A stretch of DNA of 64,000 nucleotides from Afipia massiliensis. Lineage in GTDB: Bacteria > Pseudomonadota > Alphaproteobacteria > Rhizobiales > Xanthobacteraceae. The stretch spans positions 3,783,501 through 3,847,500 of the forward strand of contig NZ_LBIA02000001.1 of assembly GCF_001006325.2 (NCBI RefSeq). The letters are read 5' to 3'. Below are positions 1-9,793 of this stretch, one piece after another. The notes below the pieces were generated by a model. It saw only the letters and a program-made list of their open reading frames with translations. It was not told where the DNA came from and made no database searches. Position 1 is the stretch's first letter; every line of letters starts with the position of its first letter. Both the position numbers and the translations under genes were made by a program.

Positions 1-87
1 TCCAGCGCAGACGCCGTAGGGACGCGCAACGCTGACCGGAAACACGCGGCCGCCAGAGCAGGGAGGCTCATTTCAGGAACAGAAAGT

Positions 88-112
88 GGCTCACCGAACT
101 GCCCAGTGAGCC
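88..112 (-). terminator. Possible terminator downstream of tRNA-Arg
   Basis: A 7-bp perfect inverted repeat (GGCTCAC / GTGAGCC) with an 11-nt loop lies just past the 3' end of the tRNA-Arg. Read on the minus strand it is followed by a short pyrimidine-rich ACTTTCT tract. That fits a weak factor-independent terminator for the tRNA. The T-run is short, so this is tentative. I see no coding sequence in bases 1-157. Confidence 0.35.
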
Positions 113-157
113 AAACGGCGACTAAACATCTGAAAGGAAACAGGTCTCATGGATAGA

Positions 158-234
158 TGGCGATCCCAGCAGGATTCGAACCTGCAACCCACGGAGTAGA
201 AATCCGTTACTCTATCCAGTTGAGCTATGGGACC
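158..234 (-). tRNA. tRNA-Arg (anticodon TCT)
   Basis: The 77-nt minus-strand sequence folds as a cloverleaf. The 7-bp acceptor stem is GGTCCCA / TGGGATC (one G-T pair), the T arm carries GGTTCGAATCC, and the 3' CCA is encoded. The anticodon stem is ACGGA / TCCGT around the loop TTTCTAC, giving anticodon TCT, which reads AGA arginine codons. These are rare codons in a high-GC genome. It is transcribed away from the alpha-2-macroglobulin gene. Confidence 0.96.
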
Positions 235-548
235 GTTGGCCCTCTCATATCACCCGGATCGTGAAAAATCCGCCACCCTGCGGTGAAATTTCTGAACCGT
301 TCCACGCGTCCGGCCGACAAACCTGCGGGGTTTGCCCGAGGGTCCGCATTGTCTTCGGCATCCCCCGGCCTAAAGTCATGCTGCCGCCGGGTCAATGGCT
401 TGACGCGCCGTCTCGCGCCCGTCGATGCGCGACCGTCGCGCAGAATCTTTCGACCCGATATCGGTACGACCATGAGTCCGTCACGATTCGCGCATTTTCT
501 ACATTTCAAGGCGACTTTTGCTCACCGTCGCCGGCAGGGAGTTTCACC
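235..548. other. Intergenic region between tRNA-Arg and the macroglobulin gene
   Basis: This 314-bp divergent spacer should hold the promoters of the leftward tRNA-Arg and the rightward macroglobulin-pbpC operon. The macroglobulin reading frame stays open back to about 261, but the extra 96 residues look like random high-GC translation and precede a good signal peptide, so I treat them as non-coding. An AGGGAG ribosome-binding site at 536-541 lies 7 nt before the chosen ATG. I saw no convincing sigma-70 boxes. Confidence 0.5.
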
Positions 549-3500
549 ATGATTGGTCTGGTTCGCGCCATTTCGGTTTGCGCCGCGCTGGCGCTTGGCC
601 TCGTCACGGCCCAGGCGGCCGACAAGGCCTTCAAGCGGGACGATCTGGCTGACTCCGCGATCCGGCTCGAGGCCCAGATCAAGACCGAGGCCGGGATCAT
701 CAACAAGACCGCGGCGACGCTGAAGTCCGATACCGACGCCGCCTTCAAGCGCAACGATCTGCGCGGCGCGCTGGTCCTGCTGGGACAGACGGCCGCTGTT
801 GCCCCCGAGGACAGCGGCAACTGGCTGCGGCTGGCCAAAACCGTGTTCCAGATCCGCCCCTCGGATAACCGCGAGCGAACCTTCTTCCACGAGCGCGCAT
901 CGACCGCAGCCTACATTGCCTATCAGCGCGCGGCGAATGCGAGCGAGGAGGCCGACGCGCTGGCTGTGTTGGGGAACGCCTTGGCTGAACGCAAGCTCTG
1001 GCGCCCGGCGCTCGATGCGCTGCGGCTGTCGCTCGATCAGAAGGAGGTCGCGGACGTCCGCGGCCAGTATGAAAAGCTGCGTGATGAAAAGGGCTTCCGG
1101 CTGCTGGATTACAGCGTGGATTCGGATTCGGCGTCGCCACGCGCCTGCTTCCAGTTCTCGGAAGACCTCGCCAAGCGGGTGGACTTCAATCCGTTCGTGG
1201 CGCTGGCCGGCACCGACAGCCCGGCGCTCACCTCCGAAGCGAAGCAGCTTTGCGTCGAGGGTCTCAAGCACGGCGAGCGCTACACCATCAACCTGCGCGC
1301 CGGCATGCCGTCCACCGTCAAGGAAACCCTGCCGAAGTCTGCCGAGTTCAACATCTATGTCCGCGACCGCAAGCCGTTCGTGCGCTTCACCGGCCGCGCC
1401 TATGTGCTGCCGCGCACCGGCCAGCGCGGCATCCCGCTGGTCAGCGTCAACACGCCGTCGGTGTCGGTGAACATCTTCCGGATCGGCGATCGCAACCTGA
1501 TCAACTCGGTGCTGGGCAGCGACTTCCAGCGCAGCCTGTCGAGCTATGAACTGTCCGACCTCGGCAACGAGAAGGGTGTCAAGGTCTGGACCGGCGAGGT
1601 TGCCACCGCACAGACGCTGAACGCCGACGTGGTCACCGCTTTCCCGGTCGATCAGGCCGTGGGCGAAATGCAGCCCGGCGTCTACGTGATGACGGCTGCG
1701 GCCAAGGGGCCGGGCTCGTCCGGCGATGACGATTCCGGTCAGTTGGCGACACAGTGGTTCATCGTCTCAGACATGGGCCTGACCGCTTATTCCGGCAATG
1801 ACGGCGTCCACGTGTTCGTCAACTCGCTGGCGACTACCCAGCCGACCTCCGGTGCGGAAGTCCGGCTGGTGTCCCGCAGCAATGAAGTGCTGGCCACCCG
1901 CAAGACCGACAGCGCCGGCCACGTGCTGTTCGAGGCCGGGCTCGCGCGCGGCGAGGGCGGGTTGTCGCCGGCGCTGCTCTCGGTCTCGGGCGATAAGGGC
2001 GACTATGCCTTCCTGAGCCTCAAATCCAATGCGTTCGATCTGTCCGATCGCGGTGTCTCGGGACGCGCGGTGCCTGCGGGACCGGATGCGTTCGTCTATG
2101 CCGAACGTGGCGTCTACCGCTCCGGCGAGACGGTGTACCTCACCGCGCTGCTGCGTGACGGCAAGGGCAATGGCGTGACCGGCACGCCGCTGACGCTGGT
2201 GGTCGAGCGTCCGGACGGCGTGGAATTCCGCCGGTCCGTCGTGCCGGATCAGGGCGCGGGCGGCCGCAGTCTCACCTTGCCGCTGAATTCGGCGGTCCCG
2301 ACTGGGACCTGGAGGGTCCGGGCCTTCACCGATCCGAAGGCGCCGTCGGTGGGCGAAACCACCTTCATGGTCGAGGATTATGTCGCGGATCGCATCGAAT
2401 TCTCGTTAAATTCCAAAGCAAAGCAGATCACTGCGGAACTTCCTGCAGAACTTGAAGTCGATGGCCGTTTCCTCTACGGCGCCCCCGCGTCCGGTCTTGC
2501 CCTTGAAGGCGACATGCTGGTTGCTCCGGCGTCGGATCGTCCGGGCTTTGCAGGCTACAAGTTCGGCGTCGCCGACGAGGAAACCTCGAGCAACGAGCGC
2601 ACACCGCTGGAAAACCTTCCGGAGGCCGACGCCAACGGCAAGGCGACCTTCAAGGTCAGCCTGCCCAAGCCACCGTCTTCCACGCGTCCGCAGGAAGCGC
2701 AGATATTCGTCCGCATGGTGGAAACCGGCGGCCGCGCGGTCGAGCGCAAGCTGACGATTCCGGTCGCGCCGAACGATGCGATGATCGGTGTGAAGCCGCT
2801 GTTCGCTGACAAGAATGTCGCCGAGGGCGACCCTGCCAATTTCGACGTGGTGTTTGCAGCGCCCGACGGCAAATCGCTGGCGCGCAGCGGGCTGCGTTAC
2901 GAATTGCTGAAAATGGAGTCGCGCTATCAGTGGTACCGGCAGGGCTCATCCTGGGGTTACGAGCCGGTGAAATCCACAAAGCGCGTGGCCGACGGCGACG
3001 TGACGATTGCCGCCGACAAGCCCGCGCGCATCACAGTCGCGCCGCAGCCCGGCCGCTATCGCCTCGACGTGAAGACCACCGAGGCCGATGGACCGCTGAC
3101 ATCGGTGCAGTTCGATGTCGGCTGGTATTCCGACGGCAGCGCCGATACGCCGGACCTTTTGGAGACCTCCATCGACAAGCCGGAATACAAGTCGGGCGAT
3201 ACGATGGTGGTATCCATCAACGCGCGGGCTGCAGGCAAGCTGACCATCAACGTGCTCGGCGACCGGCTGCTGACGACGCAATCCACCGACGTCAAGGAAG
3301 GTGCTAACAAGGTCAACATTGCCGTCGGCAAGGACTGGGGCACCGGCGCCTATGTTGTAGCCACGCTGCGCCGTCCGCTCGATGCCGCCGCCCAGCGCAT
3401 GCCGGGACGCGCCATCGGACTGAAATGGTTCGGGATCGACAAGGCCGACCGCACGCTGAAAGTCAGCCTCACGCCGCCTGCGCTGGTGCGTCCGGGAACG

Positions 3501-5771
3501 ACGCTCAAGCTGCCGGTGAAGGTCGAAGGCCTCAGCCGCGGCGAAGACGCCAAGATCGTGGTGGCCGCGGTCGATGTCGGCATTCTCAACCTGACCAACT
3601 ACAAGCCGCCCGCACCGGATGACTATTATCTCGGCCAGCGCCGCATGACGTCCGAAATCCGCGACCTCTATGGGCAGTTGATCGATGGCATGCAGGGCAC
3701 GCGCGGCCAGATCCGCACCGGCGGTGACGGTGCAGGCGCCGAGCTGCAAGGCAGCCCTCCGACGCAGAAGCCGCTGGCGCTCTATTCGGGCATCGTTACG
3801 GTCGGCGCCAACGGCACGGCGGAAGTCTCATTCGAGATTCCGGAGTTCGCCGGCACCGCGCGCATCATGGCCGTGGCCTGGACCGCCACCAAGGTCGGGC
3901 GCGCCAACACCGACGTCACGGTGCGCGATCCGGTTGTGCTGACCGCAACGCTGCCGCGCTTTCTGCTGAGCGGCGATCGCGGCACCATGAACCTCGATCT
4001 GGATAACGTGGAGGGTGCTGCCGGCGACTACGTCATCAGCGTCAAGACATCCGGCCCGGTGAAGCTCACCGGCAATCCGGCGACCACCGTGCGGCTCGCT
4101 GCCAAACAGCGCAGCTCCGTCGCGCTCGCCATTGACGCTGCAGGCGGTGCGGGGCAGGCGCAACTCAATGTCGAGATCAAGGGACCGAATGGTCTGACGC
4201 TGGCGCGTAACTACGCGCTCGACGTGAAGGCGGCGACGCAGATACTTGCGCGGCGTTCGGTGCGCACTTTGGCCAAGGGTGAGAGCCTGACGCTGACCTC
4301 CGATATGTTCACCGACCTCGTGCAGGGGACCGGCGGCGTGCAACTGTCGGTCGGTCTGTCGACGGCGCTCGATGCGGCGACGATCCTGAAGGCGCTGGAC
4401 CGGTATCCGTTCGGATGTTCCGAACAGATCACCAGCCGCGCGATGCCGCTGCTGTATGTCAACGATCTCGCGGCGGAGAACCATCTGGCGCTGGACACCG
4501 CCGTCGATCAGCGCATCAAGGACGCCATCGACAAGCTGCTCGCACGCCAGGGCTCGAACGGTTCGTTCGGCCTGTGGTCGTCCGGCGGCGACGATGCCTG
4601 GCTCGATGCCTACGTCACCGACTTCCTGACGCGCGCGCGCGAAAAGGGATTCTCCGTGCCGGACGTGCTGTTCAGGACGGCGCTGGATCGCATCCGCAAT
4701 TCCGTCGTCAACGCCGATGAGCCGGAGAAGGATGGCGGCCGCGATCTCGCCTACGGCCTCTATGTGCTGGCGAAGAACGGCACCGCGCCGATCGGCGACC
4801 TGCGCTATCTCGCGGACACCAAGCTGAACAATATCGCCACGCCTATTGCCAAGGCCCAGCTTGCTGCAGCACTGGCATTGGTCGGCGACCGCGCCCGCGC
4901 GGAACGCGTCTATTCGGCGGCGGTGAACAGCCTTGCTCCGAAACCGACGCTGGAGTTCGGCCGCAGCGACTACGGCTCGTCGCTGCGCGATGCGGCAGCA
5001 TTGGTCTCGCTCGCCAGCGAAGGCAGCGCACCCCGCGCGACGCTTACGCTCGCCGTCGAACGGGTCGAAGCCGCGCGCGGCCTGACGCCGTACACCTCGA
5101 CGCAGGAGAATGCGTGGCTGGTTCTGGCCTCGCGGGCGCTTGCGAAGGAGGCCAACAGTCTGGCGGTTTCCGTCAACGGCGAGGTCGCCAAGAACGCGGT
5201 CTACCGTAACTATCGAAGCGCCGATGTGGTCGCAAAGCCGGTCACCATTACCAATACCGGCGACACGCCGGTGCAGGCGGTTGTCTCGGTCACCGGTGCA
5301 CCGATCACGCCGGAGCCTGCGGCGTCGAACGGTTTCAAGATCGAGCGCAATTACTTCACGCTCGACGGCAAGCCCGCCGATGTCTCGAAGGCGAAGCAGA
5401 ATGATCGCTTCGCTGTCGTGCTAAAGGTCACCGAGGAAAAGCCGACGTTCGGTCAGATCATGGTGGTCGATTATCTGCCCGCCGGTCTGGAGATCGACAA
5501 TCCGAAGCTGGTGTCGTCGGGTGACTCGGGCACGCTCGACTGGATCGAGGATGGTGAAGACCCGCAGAACACGGAATTCCGGGATGATCGCTTCAGTGCC
5601 GCCATCGAGCGTGCGAGCGACGACACCGCCGTGTTCACGGTCGCCTACATCGTGCGTGCGGTCTCGCCCGGTAAGTACGTGCTGCCGCAGGCCTATGTCG
5701 AGGACATGTACAATCCCTCGCGTTACGGCCGCACCGGCACCGGAACAGTCGAGGTGACGAAGGCGAAATGA
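549..5771 (+). CDS. Bacterial alpha-2-macroglobulin family protein (YfhM-like)
   Basis: This 1740-residue exported protein resembles bacterial alpha-2-macroglobulins, which are thought to trap foreign proteases in the periplasm by covalent thioester attack. A signal peptide occupies about residues 1-22 and ends in an AQA-AD signal peptidase I site. The thioester motif CSEQ begins at Cys1290 inside the GCSEQ context, so the reactive thioester appears intact. MG-type beta domains precede it and the helical thioester domain and C-terminal domain follow. Unlike E. coli YfhM I see no lipobox cysteine, so the protein is probably soluble in the periplasm. The start was set at 549 by the AGGGAG site and signal peptide. 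It overlaps pbpC by ATGA, the classical pairing with PBP1C, which suggests coupled defence and repair of the cell wall. Confidence 0.93.
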   Translation: MIGLVRAISVCAALALGLVTAQAADKAFKRDDLADSAIRLEAQIKTEAGIINKTAATLKSDTDAAFKRNDLRGALVLLGQTAAVAPEDSGNWLRLAKTVFQIRPSDNRERTFFHERASTAAYIAYQRAANASEEADALAVLGNALAERKLWRPALDALRLSLDQKEVADVRGQYEKLRDEKGFRLLDYSVDSDSASPRACFQFSEDLAKRVDFNPFVALAGTDSPALTSEAKQLCVEGLKHGERYTINLRAGMPSTVKETLPKSAEFNIYVRDRKPFVRFTGRAYVLPRTGQRGIPLVSVNTPSVSVNIFRIGDRNLINSVLGSDFQRSLSSYELSDLGNEKGVKVWTGEVATAQTLNADVVTAFPVDQAVGEMQPGVYVMTAAAKGPGSSGDDDSGQLATQWFIVSDMGLTAYSGNDGVHVFVNSLATTQPTSGAEVRLVSRSNEVLATRKTDSAGHVLFEAGLARGEGGLSPALLSVSGDKGDYAFLSLKSNAFDLSDRGVSGRAVPAGPDAFVYAERGVYRSGETVYLTALLRDGKGNGVTGTPLTLVVERPDGVEFRRSVVPDQGAGGRSLTLPLNSAVPTGTWRVRAFTDPKAPSVGETTFMVEDYVADRIEFSLNSKAKQITAELPAELEVDGRFLYGAPASGLALEGDMLVAPASDRPGFAGYKFGVADEETSSNERTPLENLPEADANGKATFKVSLPKPPSSTRPQEAQIFVRMVETGGRAVERKLTIPVAPNDAMIGVKPLFADKNVAEGDPANFDVVFAAPDGKSLARSGLRYELLKMESRYQWYRQGSSWGYEPVKSTKRVADGDVTIAADKPARITVAPQPGRYRLDVKTTEADGPLTSVQFDVGWYSDGSADTPDLLETSIDKPEYKSGDTMVVSINARAAGKLTINVLGDRLLTTQSTDVKEGANKVNIAVGKDWGTGAYVVATLRRPLDAAAQRMPGRAIGLKWFGIDKADRTLKVSLTPPALVRPGTTLKLPVKVEGLSRGEDAKIVVAAVDVGILNLTNYKPPAPDDYYLGQRRMTSEIRDLYGQLIDGMQGTRGQIRTGGDGAGAELQGSPPTQKPLALYSGIVTVGANGTAEVSFEIPEFAGTARIMAVAWTATKVGRANTDVTVRDPVVLTATLPRFLLSGDRGTMNLDLDNVEGAAGDYVISVKTSGPVKLTGNPATTVRLAAKQRSSVALAIDAAGGAGQAQLNVEIKGPNGLTLARNYALDVKAATQILARRSVRTLAKGESLTLTSDMFTDLVQGTGGVQLSVGLSTALDAATILKALDRYPFGCSEQITSRAMPLLYVNDLAAENHLALDTAVDQRIKDAIDKLLARQGSNGSFGLWSSGGDDAWLDAYVTDFLTRAREKGFSVPDVLFRTALDRIRNSVVNADEPEKDGGRDLAYGLYVLAKNGTAPIGDLRYLADTKLNNIATPIAKAQLAAALALVGDRARAERVYSAAVNSLAPKPTLEFGRSDYGSSLRDAAALVSLASEGSAPRATLTLAVERVEAARGLTPYTSTQENAWLVLASRALAKEANSLAVSVNGEVAKNAVYRNYRSADVVAKPVTITNTGDTPVQAVVSVTGAPITPEPAASNGFKIERNYFTLDGKPADVSKAKQNDRFAVVLKVTEEKPTFGQIMVVDYLPAGLEIDNPKLVSSGDSGTLDWIEDGEDPQNTEFRDDRFSAAIERASDDTAVFTVAYIVRAVSPGKYVLPQAYVEDMYNPSRYGRTGTGTVEVTKAK

Positions 5772-7996
5772 GCACGTCAGTCGACGATAACGCTCCCTCA
5801 TCACGTGCGGTCTTTCCGCCGTCATTGCGAGGAGCGAAGCGACGAAGCAATCCAGCTCTTTGGGTTGCTCGTTTGGCTGGATTGCTTCGCTTCGCTCGCA
5901 ATGACGGAGCGAAAAGCGAGCGTCGTGTGCTGCGGCGGTTTGCAATCACGGCCGCAGCAACCGTCGCGTCTTGCATGATCGCAGGCACGATTTGGATCGC
6001 GTCGCTGCCACCGCTGCCGTTCGAGGATGCGCGGAAGGTCTCGACCACGATCCTCGATCGTAACGGCAAGCTGCTGCGTGCGTTCGCGATGGCCGACGGG
6101 CGATGGCGGTTGCCGGCCCACGCGAAGGACGTCGATCCGGGTTATCTCAACCTGCTGCTGAACTACGAAGACAAGCGTTTCAGGTCGCACATCGGCGTCG
6201 ATCCGCTGGCGATGGGACGTGCCTCGTTCCAGCTCGTCACGCGCGGGCACATCGTATCCGGCGGCTCGACCATTACCATGCAGGTGGCGCGGCTGATGGA
6301 GCCGCGACAGGAGCGCTCGGTCGCCGCCAAACTTCGCCAGATGGTGCGCGCCGTGCAGCTTGAGCGGAATCTGACCAAGGATCAGATTCTCGATCTGTAT
6401 CTGACGCTCGCGCCATTCGGCGGCAATCTCGAAGGCGTGCGCGCGGCGTCGTTCGCCTACTTCGGCAAGGAGCCGAAGCGGTTGTCGCTCGCTGAATCAG
6501 CGTTGCTGGTGGCGCTGCCGCAGTCGCCCGAAACACGGCGGCTCGACCGTCATCCCGATTTGGCGCGGATCGCGCGCGATCGCGTGCTGTCGCGCATGGT
6601 GGAACATCGACACGTCTCCGCCGACGACGCAACTCAGGCGAAACGTGAGATCGTGCCGCGCCTGCGCAAGCCGATGCCGCTGCTCGCGCCGCATTCGACC
6701 GATCAGTCGCTCGCGATCATGAAAGATGCAACGCGAATTCAACTCACGCTGGATTCCAATATTCAAAGTGCGCTGGAGTCGCTGGCGAAGGATCGCGCCT
6801 TTGCACTGGGGCCTGATGTGTCGGTCGGCATTCTCGCGGTCGATAACGAGACCGGGGACGTGCTGGCGCATGTCGGATCGTCCGATTACTTCGATACGCG
6901 GCGGGCGGGGCAGGTGGACATGACGCGGGCAGTGCGCTCGCCCGGCTCAACACTGAAGCCCTTCATCTACGGCCTCGCTTTCGAGGACGGCTTTGTGCAT
7001 CCCGAAAGCCTGATCGAGGATCGGCCGATCCGTTACGGCAGTTACGCGCCGGAAAATTTCGACATGACGTTTCAGGGTACCGTCACCGTGCGCAAGGCCT
7101 TGCAGATGTCGCTCAACGTGCCGGCGATCGCCTTGCTCGACCGGATCGGTTCGAACCGGCTCACGGCGCGGATCAAACAGGCGGGCGCGAACCTGATCCT
7201 GCCCAAGGACGAAACGCCCGGCCTTGCGATGGGGCTTGGCGGCGTTGGCATCACTCTCAACGATCTCGTCCGGCTTTATGCGGGACTGGCCCGGTCCGGC
7301 GACACGGTCACCCTGCGGGAGATCGTGCGTCCGGACGACAAGGACGAGCCGGAGACCCGACGGCTGCTCGATCCGTCTGCGGCATGGCTGATCGGCAACG
7401 TCCTGATGGGAACGCCGCCGCCGGACAATGCCCCCCGCAACCGGCTCGCGTTCAAAACGGGCACCAGCTACGGCTACCGCGATGCCTGGTCGGTCGGCTT
7501 CGACGGCCGGATGACCATCGGGGTCTGGGTCGGCCGCCCGGATGGCGCGCCGGTTCCGGGGCTCATCGGTCGGACCGCCGCAGCGCCGATCCTGTTCGAT
7601 GCCTTTGCACGGACCGGCAAGCTTCCCATGGCGCTGCCGAAGGCCCCGAAGGGAACGCTGATGGCGAGCAATGCCAAGCTGCCGTTGCCGCTGCGGCGGT
7701 TCAGGGCGTCCGGGGAGTTCGTCCGGACCGGGAGCGAACAGGCGCTGCGCATCCAGTTTCCGCTCAATGGCTCGCGGATCGACGCCTATGGCGGCGGGGA
7801 GGCGAGCCAGTCGGCGATGCCGGTCAAGGTCGCAGGCGGGGTGCTGCCCCTGACGATGATGGTTAACGGAGTAGCCGTCGGACATATCGACAGCCGGCGT
7901 CAGAAACTGGTCGATCCGCCGGGTCCGGGCTTCGTTCGGCTGACGGTGATGGATGCGACTGGCGCGGCGGACACAGTTGTCGTGAGAATTCAGTAG
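5768..7996 (+). CDS. pbpC: Penicillin-binding protein 1C (bifunctional peptidoglycan synthase)
   Basis: This 742-residue class A PBP polymerises and cross-links peptidoglycan. One transmembrane anchor lies at about residues 57-80. The glycosyltransferase 51 domain follows, with the catalytic motif ED at Glu133/Asp134 in NYEDKRF and GGSTITMQ at 165-172. The transpeptidase domain has SxxK at Ser394-Lys397, SLN at 448-450 and KTGT at 563-566. A PBP1C C-terminal domain ends the protein. The start codon overlaps the macroglobulin stop (ATGA), so the two are translationally coupled. Oddly, residues about 18-46, in the cytoplasmic N-terminal tail, are encoded by an in-frame copy of the dispersed GTCATTGCGAG palindrome. 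The transmembrane anchor and both catalytic domains remain intact. Confidence 0.95.
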   Translation: MSTSVDDNAPSSRAVFPPSLRGAKRRSNPALWVARLAGLLRFARNDGAKSERRVLRRFAITAAATVASCMIAGTIWIASLPPLPFEDARKVSTTILDRNGKLLRAFAMADGRWRLPAHAKDVDPGYLNLLLNYEDKRFRSHIGVDPLAMGRASFQLVTRGHIVSGGSTITMQVARLMEPRQERSVAAKLRQMVRAVQLERNLTKDQILDLYLTLAPFGGNLEGVRAASFAYFGKEPKRLSLAESALLVALPQSPETRRLDRHPDLARIARDRVLSRMVEHRHVSADDATQAKREIVPRLRKPMPLLAPHSTDQSLAIMKDATRIQLTLDSNIQSALESLAKDRAFALGPDVSVGILAVDNETGDVLAHVGSSDYFDTRRAGQVDMTRAVRSPGSTLKPFIYGLAFEDGFVHPESLIEDRPIRYGSYAPENFDMTFQGTVTVRKALQMSLNVPAIALLDRIGSNRLTARIKQAGANLILPKDETPGLAMGLGGVGITLNDLVRLYAGLARSGDTVTLREIVRPDDKDEPETRRLLDPSAAWLIGNVLMGTPPPDNAPRNRLAFKTGTSYGYRDAWSVGFDGRMTIGVWVGRPDGAPVPGLIGRTAAAPILFDAFARTGKLPMALPKAPKGTLMASNAKLPLPLRRFRASGEFVRTGSEQALRIQFPLNGSRIDAYGGGEASQSAMPVKVAGGVLPLTMMVNGVAVGHIDSRRQKLVDPPGPGFVRLTVMDATGAADTVVVRIQ
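5819..5907. repeat. GTCATTGCGAG-type palindromic element inside pbpC
   Basis: Copy 1 of a dispersed inverted repeat. The longer arm (GTCATTGCGAG to CAATCCAG) is on the left and the shorter arm (CTGGATTG to CTCGCAATGAC) on the right, around a loop of roughly 22 nt. It falls wholly within the pbpC reading frame and adds a peptide of about 29 residues without a stop or frameshift. Similar copies lie at 11799, 17877, 25697 and 45555, with a half copy at 35110. Confidence 0.93.
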
Positions 7997-8046
7997 AACC
8001 GGCCCAAGCTGTTGTCCGGGTGTCGGTTTCAGCGTATGCGGAACCG

Positions 8047-9792
8047 ATGGCTGAGACCTACCCAAGACCCAGATTTGGCGCGCCGCGCGAACCCGTGGAA
8101 CAGAAGAATCCCGGCAGCGGACTCGTGCGCGTCGTTGATTTCGCAGTCGGCAGCCATGGCCGCGCGGTTCTCCTGCTGATCGTGGTCGGCCTGCTGTTTT
8201 TCTTACCCGGCTTCTTCACCATTCCGCCTGTCGACCGCGACGAGGCCCGCTTCGCGCAGGCCACCAAGCAGATGGTCGAAACCGGCGATTTCGTCGACAT
8301 CCGTTTCCAGGACGAGGTGCGCTACAAAAAGCCGGTCGGCATCTACTGGGCGCAGGCGGCCGTTGTGGAGACCGCATCCAAGCTCGGTCTGCCGCGCGCG
8401 CAGGTTCGCATCTGGCTGTATCGCGTTCCGTCGCTGATCGGCGCCATTGGAGCCGTGCTGCTGACATACTGGACGGCGCTGGCATTCGTGACACGCCGCG
8501 GCGCGCTGCTTGCCGGTCTGATCATGTGCAGCTCGATCCTGCTGGGAGTCGAAGCGCGTCTGGCCAAGACCGACGCTATGCTGCTGCTGACGACGACGGC
8601 CGTGATGGGCGCGATGGCGCGTGCCTATCTCTCTTGGCAGCGCGGGGACGACGGGCCGCAGCCGTGGAGATGGGCCGCGATTTTCTGGACGGCGCTGGCC
8701 GGCGGCATTTTGCTGAAGGGTCCGCTGATCCTGATGTTCGTGGCGCTGACGGTGGTGACCCTGGCGATCCTCGATCGCTCGGCGGCGTGGCTGTGGCGTT
8801 TGCGCCCGGTCTGGGGATTGATGTGGACCCTCGTGCTGGTGCTGCCGTGGTTCATCATGATCTTCCTCAAGGCGGGCGATACGTTCTTTGCCGATTCACT
8901 CGGCCGCGACATGCTCAGCAAGGTCGCCAGTCCGCAGGAGACGCACGGCGCGCCGCCGGGACTTTACTTCGTGCTGTTCTGGGTGACGTTCTGGCCGGGC
9001 GCGGCGATGGCGGGCATGGCGACGCCGGCGGTCTGGCGCGCACGCCGCGAGCCCGGTGCGCAGTTCCTGCTCGCCTGGCTTCTGCCGGCGTGGATCATTT
9101 TCGAACTCGTCATCACCAAGCTGCCGCACTATGTGCTGCCGCTCTATCCGGCCATCGCCATCCTGATCGTCGGCGCGCTCGAGCGAAAAGTCCTGTCGCG
9201 CACCCCATGGATCGTACGCGGCTCGGCGTGGTGGTTCGTGTTGCCGCTGGTCATCACCGTTGCGTCGATCATCGGCGCGATGACGCTGTTGCGGCAACCG
9301 GAATTCCTGGCGTGGCCGTTCGCGGCCGGTGCGCTGATCTTCGGGCTTTTCGCATGGTGGATGTACGACGATCAGCGCGCCGAGCGCTCGCTGTTGAATG
9401 CGATCGGCGCGGCGTGGTTTCTGGCCGTCTGCATTTACGGCGTTGTCGTGCCGTCGCTCGCGCCGCTGTTCCCGAGCGTCCAGGTCGCGCGCGCATTGCG
9501 CAACGTCGAATGCGTCGGTCCGGCAGCCGCAGCGGCGGGCTTCCACGAACCGAGCCTTGTGTTCATGGTCGGCACATCGACGGTGCTGACCAACGGCTCT
9601 GGCGCCGCCGATTTCCTTTTGCAGGGAAGCTGTCGTTTTGCGCTGGTCGAGTGGCGCGAGGAGCGGGCCTTTGCGCAACGGGCCGAAACGGTCGGCCTGC
9701 GCTACAACGTGGCCACGCGCATCGACGGCTATAACTTCTCGCAGGGCCGGGCGATTTCGATCGCTGTGTTCCGCTCGGAAGGGACCCGATAG
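8047..9792 (+). CDS. GT39-family polyprenyl-phosphate sugar:lipid glycosyltransferase (ArnT-like)
   Basis: This protein of about 581 residues is a polytopic inner-membrane transferase of the ArnT / dolichyl-phosphate-mannose mannosyltransferase type. Such enzymes move a sugar from a polyprenyl-phosphate carrier onto lipid A, another envelope lipid or a protein on the periplasmic side. After the first transmembrane helix comes the signature VDRDEAR with its acidic pair, then YKKPVGIYW, both typical of the first periplasmic loop. Many hydrophobic helices follow, then a periplasmic C-terminal domain. The ATG at 8047 was chosen. A GTG at 8020 in the same frame would add nine residues, and neither has a strong ribosome-binding site. 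The PAP2, GT2 and LABN genes directly follow, suggesting a lipid A decoration cluster. The sugar and acceptor are not visible from sequence. Confidence 0.85.
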   Translation: MAETYPRPRFGAPREPVEQKNPGSGLVRVVDFAVGSHGRAVLLLIVVGLLFFLPGFFTIPPVDRDEARFAQATKQMVETGDFVDIRFQDEVRYKKPVGIYWAQAAVVETASKLGLPRAQVRIWLYRVPSLIGAIGAVLLTYWTALAFVTRRGALLAGLIMCSSILLGVEARLAKTDAMLLLTTTAVMGAMARAYLSWQRGDDGPQPWRWAAIFWTALAGGILLKGPLILMFVALTVVTLAILDRSAAWLWRLRPVWGLMWTLVLVLPWFIMIFLKAGDTFFADSLGRDMLSKVASPQETHGAPPGLYFVLFWVTFWPGAAMAGMATPAVWRARREPGAQFLLAWLLPAWIIFELVITKLPHYVLPLYPAIAILIVGALERKVLSRTPWIVRGSAWWFVLPLVITVASIIGAMTLLRQPEFLAWPFAAGALIFGLFAWWMYDDQRAERSLLNAIGAAWFLAVCIYGVVVPSLAPLFPSVQVARALRNVECVGPAAAAAGFHEPSLVFMVGTSTVLTNGSGAADFLLQGSCRFALVEWREERAFAQRAETVGLRYNVATRIDGYNFSQGRAISIAVFRSEGTR

Positions 9793-9793
9793 G

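Noticed and set aside
261..548. N-terminal extension of the macroglobulin reading frame
   Set aside because: The frame is open but its translation has no family features. A proper signal peptide and ribosome-binding site begin at 549.
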